From Mycolicibacterium tokaiense (GTDB lineage Bacteria > Actinomycetota > Actinomycetes > Mycobacteriales > Mycobacteriaceae): a DNA stretch of 64,000 nucleotides. The stretch is taken from the NCBI RefSeq assembly GCF_010725885.1, contig NZ_AP022600.1:372001-436000 (forward strand), read 5' to 3'. Below, in pieces: positions 49,000-57,628 of this stretch (the stretch's first letter is position 1; every line of letters starts with the position of its first letter). Both the position numbers and the translations under genes were made by a program. The notes beneath the pieces are model-generated. The model did no database searches and was not told the DNA's origin. It saw only the letters and a program-made list of their open reading frames with translations.

Positions 49000-50088
49000 T
49001 TACGTCCAGTCCCGCAGGACGGTCTCGTTGTCCTCGCCGGGGGTGCGCGGCGGCGTCGGCTGGTCGGGCACGCTGCGCGAGAACCGCGGCGCGGGTGCGG
49101 GCTGCAAGCCGCTGGGGCCGGCGTCGTAGAAGGTGTCGCGCTCGGCGACATGTGGTTCATCGAGCACCTCGGCGAACGACAGCACCGGCGTCACGCAGGC
49201 GTCGGTGCCGGCGAACACCTTCGTCCAGTGCTCCCGATCGTGGGTGAGAAAGGTGTCGGTGAAAATAGCCTTGAGCTCCGGCCAGCGGCTGATGTCATTC
49301 TGGCCCGGCAGTTCGGCCGGGTCCAGCTCGAGCCCGGCGAGCAGCTGGGCATAGAACTGCGGCTCGATCGCCCCCACCGCGACGTAGCGGCCGTCGGCCG
49401 TCTCATAGGTGTCGTAATACGGCGCACCGGTGTCGAGCATGTTGGTGCCGCGCACGTCCGACCACATCCCGCTGGCGCGGAACGCCCACATCATCTGGGC
49501 CAGCACACTGGAGCCGTCGACCATCGCGGCATCCACCACCTGGCCCCTACCGGAGGTCTGCCGTTCCCACAGGGCCGACAGGATGCCCAGCAGCAGGAAC
49601 ATCGAGCCGCCACCGAAGTCACCGACCAGGTTCAGTGGCGGCACCGGCCGCTCCCCCGCCCGGCCGATGGCGTGCAGCACGCCGTTGAGCGAGATGTAGT
49701 TGATGTCGTGGCCGGCCTGCTGTGCCCGCGGGCCGGTCTGACCCCAGCCGGTCATCCGGGCATAGATCAGTCGTTCGTTGACCGCCGCACAATCCGCCGG
49801 CCCCAGGCCCAGGCGTTCGGTGACACCCGGACGGAAACCCTCGATCAACACGTCGGCCTTGGCGATGATCTTCAACAGCAGCTCGCGGCCTTCGTCGGAC
49901 TTCAGGTCTGCGGTCACCGAACGGCGGTTGCGCAGAGTGGCATCGGGACTGGTGGCGTCCATGCGCTTGCCCGGCCGATCCACGCGCACGACGTCGGCGC
50001 CCAGATCGCCGAGAATCATCGCGGCGTGCGGGCCGGGCCCGATCCCGGCCAGTTCGACGACTCGAAGTCCTTGCAATGGTCCGGCCAC
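49000..50088 (-). CDS. mcr: alpha-methylacyl-CoA racemase
   Basis: 362 residues, CoA-transferase family III fold. Near-identical wording to the remembered M. tuberculosis MCR (Rv1143): [40 protein letters not shown] (catalytic His), [15 protein letters not shown] (catalytic Asp) and [16 protein letters not shown] (Glu). It epimerises 2-methylacyl-CoA esters so that beta-oxidation can proceed. GTG 50088 has AAGGG upstream. It is 73 bp before the SDR gene on the same strand and is divergent from the enoyl-CoA hydratase-like gene. Confidence 0.94.
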   Translation of the reverse strand: MAGPLQGLRVVELAGIGPGPHAAMILGDLGADVVRVDRPGKRMDATSPDATLRNRRSVTADLKSDEGRELLLKIIAKADVLIEGFRPGVTERLGLGPADCAAVNERLIYARMTGWGQTGPRAQQAGHDINYISLNGVLHAIGRAGERPVPPLNLVGDFGGGSMFLLLGILSALWERQTSGRGQVVDAAMVDGSSVLAQMMWAFRASGMWSDVRGTNMLDTGAPYYDTYETADGRYVAVGAIEPQFYAQLLAGLELDPAELPGQNDISRWPELKAIFTDTFLTHDREHWTKVFAGTDACVTPVLSFAEVLDEPHVAERDTFYDAGPSGLQPAPAPRFSRSVPDQPTPPRTPGEDNETVLRDWT

Positions 50089-50141
50089 GGTGTTCCGCCC
50101 TTCATGCGAGTGTCTGGTCCCTGCATCTTGTCAACCGCTCC

Positions 50142-50150
50142 CAACCAACC
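50142..50150. promoter_or_regulatory. CAACCAACC motif between mcr and the crotonase gene
   Basis: The motif sits in the 91-bp divergent gap, just 18 bp before the TACAGT hexamer of the crotonase gene; a partial copy CAACCG lies 10 bp to its left. Confidence 0.35.
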
Positions 50151-50179
50151 GACGGGTGGGCTGCCTTTACAGTGTGAGC

Positions 50180-50983
50180 ATGACAACAGCTGATGCCAGC
50201 GTGGACGGACTCCTCGTCGACCTCACCGACGGTGTGCTGTCGGTGACCATCAACCGCCCCGACAGCCTGAACTCGCTGAACGCCGCTGTGCTGACCGGTA
50301 TTGCCGACATCTTCGAGGCGGCCGCCGACGATCCCCGGGTCAAGGTGGCGCGCCTTGGTGGGGCCGGCCGCGGCTTCAGTTCGGGGGCGGGCATCGGCGC
50401 TGATGACCCCGGCAGCAGCGAATCCGGCGGCGATCCAGTCGAGGTCCTGCACCTGGCCAACCGGGCCGTACGCGCCATCGTCGCGCTGCCTCGACCGGTG
50501 GTGTCGGTGGTGCAGGGACCCGCTGCGGGGGTCGGGGTGTCGCTGGCGCTGGCCGGTGATCTGGTGCTGGCCGGCGACACCGCGTTCTTCATGCTGGCGT
50601 TCACCAAGATCGGCCTGATGCCCGACGGCGGCGCCTCTGCTCTGGTGGCCGCCTCGGTGGGCCGGGCCCGGGCCATGCGGATGGCGCTGCTGGCCGAGCG
50701 CATCTCCGCCGCTGACGCTCTGGCGTGGGGGCTGGTGAGCAACGTCTACCCGGCGGCCGACCTCGAGGCCGAGGTGGCCGCGGTGCTCGACCGGCTGCGT
50801 CACGGGCCTGCCGTGTCGCAGGCGCTGACCAAGAACGCGATCAATGCCGCGACCCTGACCGAGTTCGAGCCCGCACTGGGCCGCGAGACCGAAGGCCAGA
50901 TCACGCTGCTGCACGGCACCGACTTCCGTGAAGGCATCAAGGCCTTCCAGGAGCGCCGCACCCCCACCTTCACCGACACCTGA
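50180..50983 (+). CDS. crotonase-superfamily protein (EchA10/11-like), probably isomerase-type
   Basis: 267 residues. Crotonase fold with oxyanion segments GAGRGFSSGAGIGAD and GPAAGVGVSLALAGDLVLAG. The first hydratase Glu position is Ser (GVGVSLAL) and the second reads KIGLMPDGGAS, with Asp as in PaaG-type epoxyacyl-CoA or enoyl-CoA isomerases. It is therefore probably not a classical hydratase. ATG 50180 lies 6 nt after TACAGT (leaderless). Position matches echA10/echA11 (Rv1142c/Rv1141c) beside mcr. Confidence 0.85.
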   Translation: MTTADASVDGLLVDLTDGVLSVTINRPDSLNSLNAAVLTGIADIFEAAADDPRVKVARLGGAGRGFSSGAGIGADDPGSSESGGDPVEVLHLANRAVRAIVALPRPVVSVVQGPAAGVGVSLALAGDLVLAGDTAFFMLAFTKIGLMPDGGASALVAASVGRARAMRMALLAERISAADALAWGLVSNVYPAADLEAEVAAVLDRLRHGPAVSQALTKNAINAATLTEFEPALGRETEGQITLLHGTDFREGIKAFQERRTPTFTDT

Positions 50984-51084
50984 GCGATTCGTGGAGTGCG
51001 ACCGGCGGTCAGCGCCGGTGAGACTCCACAGACCGCCCGAAAATCGTTGGACGCCTTGGCGGTCGGTCCGGGACCATCAAAGCC

Positions 51085-52344
51085 ATGAGCATCGAGACCG
51101 ACCACCGGGTCAGTGGCTGGCGTGTGCTCGCACCCTTCCGGATCCGCGAGTACCGACTGCTGATCGCAGCGGTGTCACTGACCATCCTCGCCGAAGGCAT
51201 GTGGGCGGTGGTGATGGCGCTGCAGGTCATCGCGCTGAACCCGGATCCCGCCGCACTGTCGTTCGTCGCCGCCTGCCTCGGCGGCGGCCTGGTGGCGTTC
51301 GTCCTCGTCGGCGGTATCGCCGCTGATCGAATTCCTCAGCGCACCATCATCATCGGCGTCCAGGTGGTCAATCTGATCGCGGTGTCGTCGGTGGCCGTGT
51401 TGGGTCTGCTGGACCTGTTGCGGGTGTGGCACATGGCGGTGGCCGCCGCCGTGCTGGGCATCGCGGCGGCGTTCTTCTTCCCCGCCTACAGCGCCTACCT
51501 GCCCCGGATCCTGCCGGCCGACCAACTGCTGGCGGCCAACGGCGTCGAGGGCGTGCTGCGGCCGGTGTTGCAGCGTGCGGTGGGGCCGGCGGCGGCCGGT
51601 CTGCTGATCGGCGCGACGTTCCCCACCCTCGGCGCGGTGATCGTCGCGGTGATGTTCGCCATCGCGCTCGTGCTGTTGTTCTGCACCACCGGGGTACCGA
51701 GGGCGGTACCGACGGTACGGACGCACCCGCTGGCCGATCTGCGCGACGGGTTCGCCTTCATGGTGCGCACCCCGTGGCTGTTGGGGACGCTGCTGTTCGC
51801 CAGCATGTTCGTGCTGTTCGTCATCGGCCCCATCGAGGTGCTGTTGCCGTTCATCACCGAGGCGCGCTTCGAACACGGCGCGCAGATGTACGGCTTTGTG
51901 CTCGCAGCCTTCGGGGTGGGCAGCGCCCTGGGCGCCATCGGGGTGTCCTCAGGCCGACTGCCGCGACGCTATCTGACCGTCACGATGGTGGTGTGGGGTG
52001 CCGGCTCGTTGCCGTTGGTGATCGTCGGGTGGACGCATTCGTTCCCGTTGATGATGTTGGCGACGTTCGCCGTCGGGGTCACCGACGGTATCGGCATGGT
52101 CATCTGGGGCACCCTGCTGCAGCGTCGGGTGCCGCCGGCGATGCTGGGTCGGGTCTCGAGCCTGGACTTCTTCGTGTCGTTGGCGTTCATGCCGGTGTCG
52201 ATGGCGCTGGCGGGCCCGCTGTCGAAGGTGATCTCGATGGAGGTGATCTTCCTGGTGGCCGGGGTGGCGCCGGTGGTCGTCGCAACCGTCGCGTGGTGGG
52301 CGGCGCGGATGCGTCACGACGAGATCGCCCACCCCCTTGACTGA
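51085..52344 (+). CDS. MFS exporter (EntS/TetV-like, MFS_3)
   Basis: 419 residues, 12 helices. FRIREYRLLIAAVSLTILAE at the start, motif A as GGIAADRIPQRTIIIG, PAYSAYLPRILPADQLLAAN in the central part and ADLRDGFAFMVRTPWLLGTL before TM7 are typical of the EntS/macrolide-efflux group. Substrate unknown: drug or siderophore-like molecules are possible. Start ATG 51085. A long inverted repeat follows the stop. Confidence 0.84.
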   Translation: MSIETDHRVSGWRVLAPFRIREYRLLIAAVSLTILAEGMWAVVMALQVIALNPDPAALSFVAACLGGGLVAFVLVGGIAADRIPQRTIIIGVQVVNLIAVSSVAVLGLLDLLRVWHMAVAAAVLGIAAAFFFPAYSAYLPRILPADQLLAANGVEGVLRPVLQRAVGPAAAGLLIGATFPTLGAVIVAVMFAIALVLLFCTTGVPRAVPTVRTHPLADLRDGFAFMVRTPWLLGTLLFASMFVLFVIGPIEVLLPFITEARFEHGAQMYGFVLAAFGVGSALGAIGVSSGRLPRRYLTVTMVVWGAGSLPLVIVGWTHSFPLMMLATFAVGVTDGIGMVIWGTLLQRRVPPAMLGRVSSLDFFVSLAFMPVSMALAGPLSKVISMEVIFLVAGVAPVVVATVAWWAARMRHDEIAHPLD

Positions 52345-52350
52345 GATTGC

Positions 52351-52408
52351 CGAGCAGACGCGAACTCGGGTACCAAAGCGCCCACGCACCCGAGTTCGCG
52401 TCTGCTCG
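52351..52408. terminator. interspersed 21-bp inverted repeat between convergent genes (copy 1)
   Basis: Perfect 21-bp arms, 52351-52371 and 52388-52408, starting CGAGCAGACGCGAACTCGG, with a 16-nt loop. It lies 6 nt after the MFS stop and 8 nt from the opposite stop. A second copy of the same arms is at 60994-61052. Very stable, so likely a bidirectional terminator. Confidence 0.75.
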
Positions 52409-52416
52409 CGAAACCG

Positions 52417-53133
52417 CTACACCCCGAACAGCGGGGGCAGTGCCAGCACCATGATCAACCCCCACACGAGGTGGGTCAGGATGGGAGCCAGCACGCCACC
52501 GGTGGCCCGGCGCTCCAGCGCACACACCGTGCCCAGGATGATCGCCGCGAAGCCCAGCATCGGGTTGCCGCTGGCCAGGGTGGCGATGATGTACATCACC
52601 GTGGAGATCAGCACCGGCGAGTGCCCACCCAGGGCGGTGTAGAGGGAGCCCCGGAAGTACAACTCCTCGGCGAAACCGTTCACCAGGGTGATCACCACCA
52701 CCAGCCACAGCGCACCCTGGTTGGCGAAAACCAGCACCCGCGTGATGAATTCGGCGATGGGGTCGATCTGGCGGACGATCAGCGCGCCCACCACGAACGC
52801 CGCGCCCAGGGCCAGGCCCAGACCCAGCCCCGTGAGCACCGGGCGTCGCACCTCGCCGCGGAAGCTGATCCCGCCCAGATGCAGTGGACCGGAGGCCCAC
52901 GCTCCGACGGCCCAGATCGCGGCCAGCAGAAAGGTCAGCCAGTAGAACGACGCATCGCCGGGTTCCTGGTTCAGCGACAGCCCGAGGGTGGCGGCGCCGA
53001 GCACCAGCACCACGCCCACGATGATCCGGCGGCGGCGCACCACGGGGCGCGATTCGTCGTGGGGGGCAGCCTTGCCGGTGAGCACGTTGCGGATGTCGTC
53101 CCGCAGTCGGGTTGGCCGGGTGGTCTCGGTCAT
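52417..53133 (-). CDS. CPBP-family intramembrane metalloprotease
   Basis: 238 residues, about seven helices. The CPBP (Abi) motif is NGFAEELYFRG (EExxxR), followed by the second-motif His in LTHLVWG. TYIIATLASGNPMLGFAAII-type hydrophobic segments fill the core. Members cleave membrane proteins or process peptides. ATG 53133 overlaps the stop of the NmrA-like gene by 4 nt. Confidence 0.85.
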   Translation of the reverse strand: MTETTRPTRLRDDIRNVLTGKAAPHDESRPVVRRRRIIVGVVLVLGAATLGLSLNQEPGDASFYWLTFLLAAIWAVGAWASGPLHLGGISFRGEVRRPVLTGLGLGLALGAAFVVGALIVRQIDPIAEFITRVLVFANQGALWLVVVITLVNGFAEELYFRGSLYTALGGHSPVLISTVMYIIATLASGNPMLGFAAIILGTVCALERRATGGVLAPILTHLVWGLIMVLALPPLFGV

Positions 53134-54284
53134 GCCAGACCCATCCCGGGCAATCGCCGGACCACCAGGTCCAGGCTGGTGCGGGCCACGGCTGCAAGCG
53201 GTTTGGGCACGGCGCCGATCAGCGACAGCGCCGGCCGGGCGAGGTCGGGGGTGATGCAACCGAGGAGTCGGTGCAGGCGCAACTGATCCCCACCGGCCCA
53301 GGTGGGGTCGCTGTCGGCGAGATGATGTGGGTCGGCCAGTTCGTCGACCGGCCGGGGCGGCGGTGAGGTGACCGACGCGGCGATGGCCTCGTCGATCGGG
53401 GTCAGCCCTCCAGGCGGGTCCGCCACGATATTGCGCAGCAGGTCCCCCGACGCGGTCATCGGATGATCCAGCGAGGCGATCAAGTCAACCGCCAGGCCGG
53501 TGGGCACCGGAACCACGTTCCCGGCCACCCAGGCGGTCAGCGCCTTCGGGATCAGCGCCTCCTGCCACCCGGCCAACGGCAGGCCGGCGCGGGGGTTGCC
53601 GGCTGCGTGGACGTAGCCGCCGATCAGGCCGCGGTAGGTGGTGGTGCCCGGGCCGGTGATGTCGTAGGCGCCGGCGGGCACCGTATCGGGGTCGGCGGCG
53701 GCCGCCAGGTAGTACAGGACGTCCTTGATCGAAATCGGGTCGATGGCGTGATCGGCCCACGACGGCAGCGGAATGAGCGGCAGCCGGTCACCGACGTAGC
53801 GGACCATCTCGAACGAGGTGGACCCGGCTCCGATGATCACCGCCGCACCCAGCCACACCACTTCCGGGCCTCCGTCGACGGACAGCGCCTCGGCCACTTC
53901 CGCCCGGCTGGCCAGGTGATCGGACAGGGTGTCGTCGTCGGGTACGAAGCCACCGAGGTAGACGATGCGCTGCACGCCCGCCTTGCGGGCGGCTTCGGCG
54001 ACGTTGCGGGCCGCTTCCCGGTCGCGCGCGCGGAAGTCGGGTTGGCCGATTCCGTGCACCAGGTAGTAGATGACGTCGACGTCCCCCGCCTCGGCCATCG
54101 CCAGCGCCGCCGAGTCCGCCGACCCCGCGTCCAATGTGACGGCCGTCACGTCGCCGCGCCAGCCGAATCCAGCCAGCTTGTCGGTGTTGCGGGTTGCCAC
54201 GACGACCTCGTGGCCGTCGGCCAGCAGCGCTGCGACCAGCCGCGACCCGATGTAGCCGGTGGCGCCGGTGACCAGGATGCGCAT
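53130..54284 (-). CDS. NmrA/atypical-SDR NAD(P)-binding protein
   Basis: About 384 residues. Rossmann motif RILVTGATGYIGSRLVAALL at the N-terminus, DVIYYLVHGIGQPDFRARDR, AGVQRIVYLGGFVP and IDPISIKDVLYYL match the NAD(P)H-binding DUF2867-like epimerase group. The C-terminal ~100 residues are helical. ATG 54284 stands 7 nt after TATCGT (leaderless); GTG 54293 is the alternative. Reaction unknown. Confidence 0.85.
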   Translation of the reverse strand: MRILVTGATGYIGSRLVAALLADGHEVVVATRNTDKLAGFGWRGDVTAVTLDAGSADSAALAMAEAGDVDVIYYLVHGIGQPDFRARDREAARNVAEAARKAGVQRIVYLGGFVPDDDTLSDHLASRAEVAEALSVDGGPEVVWLGAAVIIGAGSTSFEMVRYVGDRLPLIPLPSWADHAIDPISIKDVLYYLAAAADPDTVPAGAYDITGPGTTTYRGLIGGYVHAAGNPRAGLPLAGWQEALIPKALTAWVAGNVVPVPTGLAVDLIASLDHPMTASGDLLRNIVADPPGGLTPIDEAIAASVTSPPPRPVDELADPHHLADSDPTWAGGDQLRLHRLLGCITPDLARPALSLIGAVPKPLAAVARTSLDLVVRRLPGMGLA

Positions 54285-54327
54285 CGATTTCACGATAGGG
54301 GGTTACCCAGCCGGGCCCTCGGCTACG

Positions 54328-54861
54328 TCAGTGAGTTGTCCCACTGACGCCGGCATCCCCGTAGATCGAGATGCGCTCCTGGTACCGCAGCGCTGCGTGC
54401 CGATTGCCCTCGACCTCCTCCTCACGCAGTTCGCGGATCACCCGGGCGGGCACCCCGGCGACCAGAGAGCGTTCCGGGATGACCATGCCCTGGGGCACCA
54501 CCGCCCCTGCCGCGACCAGCGATCCGGCGCCGACGACCGCACCGTTGAGCACCACCGAACCCATACCGATCAAGGCGTCGTCCCCGACGGTGCACCCGTG
54601 CAACACCGCGTTGTGCCCGACGCTGACCCCGGCGCCGACGACGCACGGGAAGCCGGGGTCGACGTGCACGCACGCCCCGTCCTGAATGTTGCTGCCGGGC
54701 CCGATCTCGATGGGTTCCGCTTCACAGCGCAGGCTGGCCGAGAACCAGATACTCACCCGCGCACCGAGTTTGACCTCCCCGGCGACCGTCGCGTTCGGGG
54801 CGACCCAGGATTGCGGGTGGATGTCGGGGCTGCGGCCGGCAACAGAGATGATGAGCGCCAT
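54328..54861 (-). CDS. gamma-carbonic anhydrase-family protein
   Basis: 177 residues, left-handed beta-helix with hexapeptide repeats. Metal-binding His in CVHVDPGFPC, GAGVSVGHNAVLHGC (two His) fit the trimeric gamma-CA/YrdA/PaaY fold; GSVVLNGAVVGAGSLVAAGA continues the helix. A C-terminal alpha helix (LREEEVEGNRHAALRYQER) packs on the barrel. It reversibly hydrates CO2 or acts as a ferripyochelin-binding-like protein. Confidence 0.9.
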   Translation of the reverse strand: MALIISVAGRSPDIHPQSWVAPNATVAGEVKLGARVSIWFSASLRCEAEPIEIGPGSNIQDGACVHVDPGFPCVVGAGVSVGHNAVLHGCTVGDDALIGMGSVVLNGAVVGAGSLVAAGAVVPQGMVIPERSLVAGVPARVIRELREEEVEGNRHAALRYQERISIYGDAGVSGTTH

Positions 54862-54876
54862 GCCGCCATCGTAAGG

Positions 54877-55467
54877 TCAGGGTCGCACAAAGACGCCCGC
54901 GTCCACCGCTGCCATCGCGGCGGCGACGCTGCGGTCGGCGTCAGCTGGGGTCAGCGGCCTTGTGCTGGTGAGGAATTGGTAATACAGCGGGGCCGAGACG
55001 TAGCGGATGACCTCGGCGGCATCGGTACCGCCAGGAGCCTCCCCGCGGGCCACCCCGTCCTCGACCATGGGCGCCAGGGCGCGCAGCCGGGTGTCGTAGA
55101 AGTCCGCCAGGGCGGCCGCGGTATCGGGATTGCACGTGGCCGCGGCGATGATCGCCTTGAACAGCCGGCCCTGGCGGGGATCGGTCAACGTGCGGCGGAT
55201 CAGGTGGGCGCTGGTGGACAGGTCGTCGCACAGGGCGCCGGTGTGCGATCGGGGGGTCGAGGTCTCGGCCATGTCGACCAGCAGATCGGCCACCAGCGCC
55301 GGCACGGTCCCCCACCGGCGGTAGACCGTGGACTTGCCCACCCCGGCGTGATCGGCGACCGCGCTCAATTCCACCCCGGCCAGCCCCTGTTCGACCAGGA
55401 GGTCGCCGGTGGCGCGCAGCACGGCGTCGCGCACTGCGGCGGTGCGGCCGCCGGGACGTGAGGACAT
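54877..55467 (-). CDS. TetR-family regulator divergent from aldo/keto reductase
   Basis: 196 residues. Helix-turn-helix: LRATGDLLVEQGLAGVELSA, VADHAGVGKSTVYRRWGTVP; the C-terminal domain is TetR_C_16-like. ATG 55467 lies 6 nt after TAAGCT, which is embedded in a 24-bp palindrome shared with the divergent reductase promoter. Autorepression and control of the reductase are likely. Confidence 0.9.
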   Translation of the reverse strand: MSSRPGGRTAAVRDAVLRATGDLLVEQGLAGVELSAVADHAGVGKSTVYRRWGTVPALVADLLVDMAETSTPRSHTGALCDDLSTSAHLIRRTLTDPRQGRLFKAIIAAATCNPDTAAALADFYDTRLRALAPMVEDGVARGEAPGGTDAAEVIRYVSAPLYYQFLTSTRPLTPADADRSVAAAMAAVDAGVFVRP

Positions 55468-55476
55468 CGCCTCAGC

Positions 55477-55500
55477 TTAACGGGACTGCAGTTCCATTAA
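55477..55500. promoter_or_regulatory. 24-bp palindromic operator between tetR and the aldo/keto reductase
   Basis: TTAACGGGACTG / CAGTTCCATTAA pair at 10 of 12 positions. The left end overlaps the tetR -10 (TAAGCT, 55479-55474), and TATGCT (55501-55506), the likely -10 of the reductase gene, follows directly. A weaker related copy (14 of 19 positions to the half-operator) lies at 55518-55536. Confidence 0.65.
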
Positions 55501-55548
55501 TATGCTACGGTCCTAAAGAGACTAGATTCCCATTAAGGAGATGATGTG

Positions 55549-56589
55549 ATGGACTACCGACGGGTGGGCAGGTCCGGACTTGTGGTATCCGAGTTGAGCT
55601 TCGGCGCAGCCACTTTCGGCGGTGCAGGCGAATTCTTCCAAGCCTGGGGCGAGACCGGGGTGGACGAGGCCAGGACCATGGTGGATCTGTGCCTGGAAGC
55701 CGGGATCACACTGTTCGACACCGCGGACGTGTACTCCGACGGCGCCTCCGAGGAAGTGCTCGGCGCTGCGCTGCGCGGCCGCCGCGACGACGTGCTGATC
55801 TCGACCAAGGCGGGCCTGCCGATGGGCGCAGGCCCCGGCGACTGGGGCACCTCCCGATCTCGCTTGATCACCGGCGTGGAGGCCGCCCTCACCCGGCTCC
55901 AGACCGACCGCATCGACCTCTTCCAGCTGCACGCTTACGACTCCTACACCCCCATCGACGAGGTGCTCGAGACACTGGATGTGCTTGTGCGCCAGGGCAA
56001 GATCCGCTACACCGGCGTCTCCAACTTCAGCGGATGGCAGCTGGCCTCCTCGCTGGCGCGCGCCGACGCCGCCCACCGCACCCGCTATGTGGCACACCAG
56101 GTGTACTACTCGCTGGTCGGCCGCGACTACGAGTGGGAACTGATGCCGCTCGGTGTCGCAGAGGGCGTGGGAGCGCTGATCTGGAGTCCGCTGGGCTGGG
56201 GCCGGCTCACCGGCAAGATCCGCCGCGGCGCCCCGTTGCCCGAGCGCAGTCGGCTGCACACCACTGCCGCGGCCGGTCCACCGGTGGACGACGAGCTGCT
56301 GTACTCCGTGGTCGACGAGCTGGCGGCCATCGCCGCCGAGACCGGCAAGACGGTGCCGCAGGTCGCGTTGAACTGGCTGCTGCGCCGCCCCACGGTGTCG
56401 TCGGTCATCATCGGCGCACGCACGCCGGAGCAACTGCGCGACAACCTCGGCGCCGTCAACTGGAAACTCGACGCCCAGCAGATCGCACGACTGGACGCGG
56501 TGAGCACCAAAGACGCTCCCTACCCGTACTTTCCGTACTTCCGCCAGGAGGGAATCGCGAAGCTCAACCCACCGCTGCTCACCCCTTAA
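55549..56589 (+). CDS. aldo/keto reductase
   Basis: 346 residues, (beta/alpha)8 NADPH-dependent oxidoreductase. DTADVYSDGASEEVLGAALR holds the catalytic Asp and Tyr, STKAGLPMG the Lys, and DLFQLHAYDSYTP the His; IIGARTPEQLRDNLGAVNW is the cofactor-binding end. Closest in style to the YajO/Tas-like AKR group acting on aldehydes. AAGGAG lies 8 nt before ATG 55549. Its promoter carries the TetR operator. The stop overlaps the GlxA-type gene by 4 nt on the other strand. Confidence 0.9.
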   Translation: MDYRRVGRSGLVVSELSFGAATFGGAGEFFQAWGETGVDEARTMVDLCLEAGITLFDTADVYSDGASEEVLGAALRGRRDDVLISTKAGLPMGAGPGDWGTSRSRLITGVEAALTRLQTDRIDLFQLHAYDSYTPIDEVLETLDVLVRQGKIRYTGVSNFSGWQLASSLARADAAHRTRYVAHQVYYSLVGRDYEWELMPLGVAEGVGALIWSPLGWGRLTGKIRRGAPLPERSRLHTTAAAGPPVDDELLYSVVDELAAIAAETGKTVPQVALNWLLRRPTVSSVIIGARTPEQLRDNLGAVNWKLDAQQIARLDAVSTKDAPYPYFPYFRQEGIAKLNPPLLTP

Positions 56590-57554
56590 GCCCTGCCCTG
56601 GAACACCTTTCGGTAACTGGACGGAGACATGCCCAGGCCGCGCCGTAAGTGATGGCGCAGGTTCGCGCCGGACCCGAGCCCGGACTGCCGCGCGATCTCG
56701 TCCACCGGAATGTCACGCTGCTCCAGCAGCTCCCGGGCCCGGTCCAGACGGCGGGCCCGCACCCAGGCCCCGGGCGACTCGCCGGTTTCCTCACGGAAGC
56801 GGCGGATGAACGTGCGCGGACTCATCCCGGCGTGGCGGGCCAGTTGGTCGATGCTCAGCGACTCGTCGAGGTGCTCCAGGGCCCAGGTGCGCGCGCCCGC
56901 AGTGGACGCGCCGCCGGCGGGCTGCAGGTGCCGGTCGATGAACTGCGCCTGACCGCCTTCGCGCCAGGGCGGCACCACGCAGTAGCGGGCCACGGCATTG
57001 GCCACCTGGGCGCCGTGGTCGCTGCGGATCAGGTGCAGACACAGGTCGAGGCCGGCCGCCAGCCCCGCCGAGGTGAGCACATCCCCGTCGTCGACGAACA
57101 GCACGTTCTCATCAATCGTCACCTGCGGGTGCATCTCGCGCAGGGTGTCGGCGTGCTGCCAGTGGGTGGTGGCCGGTCGCCCGTCCAGCAGGCCGGCGGC
57201 CGCCAGGACAAAGGCCCCGGTGCAGATGGACACCACTCGGGTGCCGGCCCGGATGGTGTCCAGTGCGGCCCGGACGTCGGGCCCGAGAACTCCGTCGAGG
57301 CGGGCGGGCGGGTATTTGGTGCCGGGAACGACGACGGTGTCCGCGGTGGCGAGCGCCTCCGCGCCGGTCTGCGGCACCATGGCGAGGCCGTGGGTGGACA
57401 GCACCGGTTCCGCGGTGATCCCGCAGGTCACCACGTCGTAGAGTGGCGCGCCGGTGGCATCGGTGGCAGCGCCGAACAGCGTCGGCGCGATGGCGGCGTC
57501 GAAGCCGATCACCGGCTCGAGCAGCAGGACGACAACACGGTGCATGCCCGCCAT
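56586..57554 (-). CDS. GlxA-type regulator (DJ-1/PfpI domain plus AraC helix-turn-helix)
   Basis: 322 residues. N-terminal class I glutamine amidotransferase-like domain (residues 1-190) with SICTGAFVLAAAGLLDGRPA around the conserved Cys, then two AraC motifs: SIDQLARHAGMSPRTFIRRF and IPVDEIARQSGLGSGANLRH. Activators of this group respond to amines or carnitine-like compounds. ATG 57554 is used; ATG 57545 is also possible. Divergent from the next MFS gene across 75 bp, which it probably controls. Confidence 0.9.
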   Translation of the reverse strand: MAGMHRVVVLLLEPVIGFDAAIAPTLFGAATDATGAPLYDVVTCGITAEPVLSTHGLAMVPQTGAEALATADTVVVPGTKYPPARLDGVLGPDVRAALDTIRAGTRVVSICTGAFVLAAAGLLDGRPATTHWQHADTLREMHPQVTIDENVLFVDDGDVLTSAGLAAGLDLCLHLIRSDHGAQVANAVARYCVVPPWREGGQAQFIDRHLQPAGGASTAGARTWALEHLDESLSIDQLARHAGMSPRTFIRRFREETGESPGAWVRARRLDRARELLEQRDIPVDEIARQSGLGSGANLRHHLRRGLGMSPSSYRKVFQGRA

Positions 57555-57628
57555 GATGGCATGAAATTTGCGGATAACGGCATTCTTGCCACTAGGCGCA
57601 GAACGGCGGTCTCCGCGATAGTCATCCG

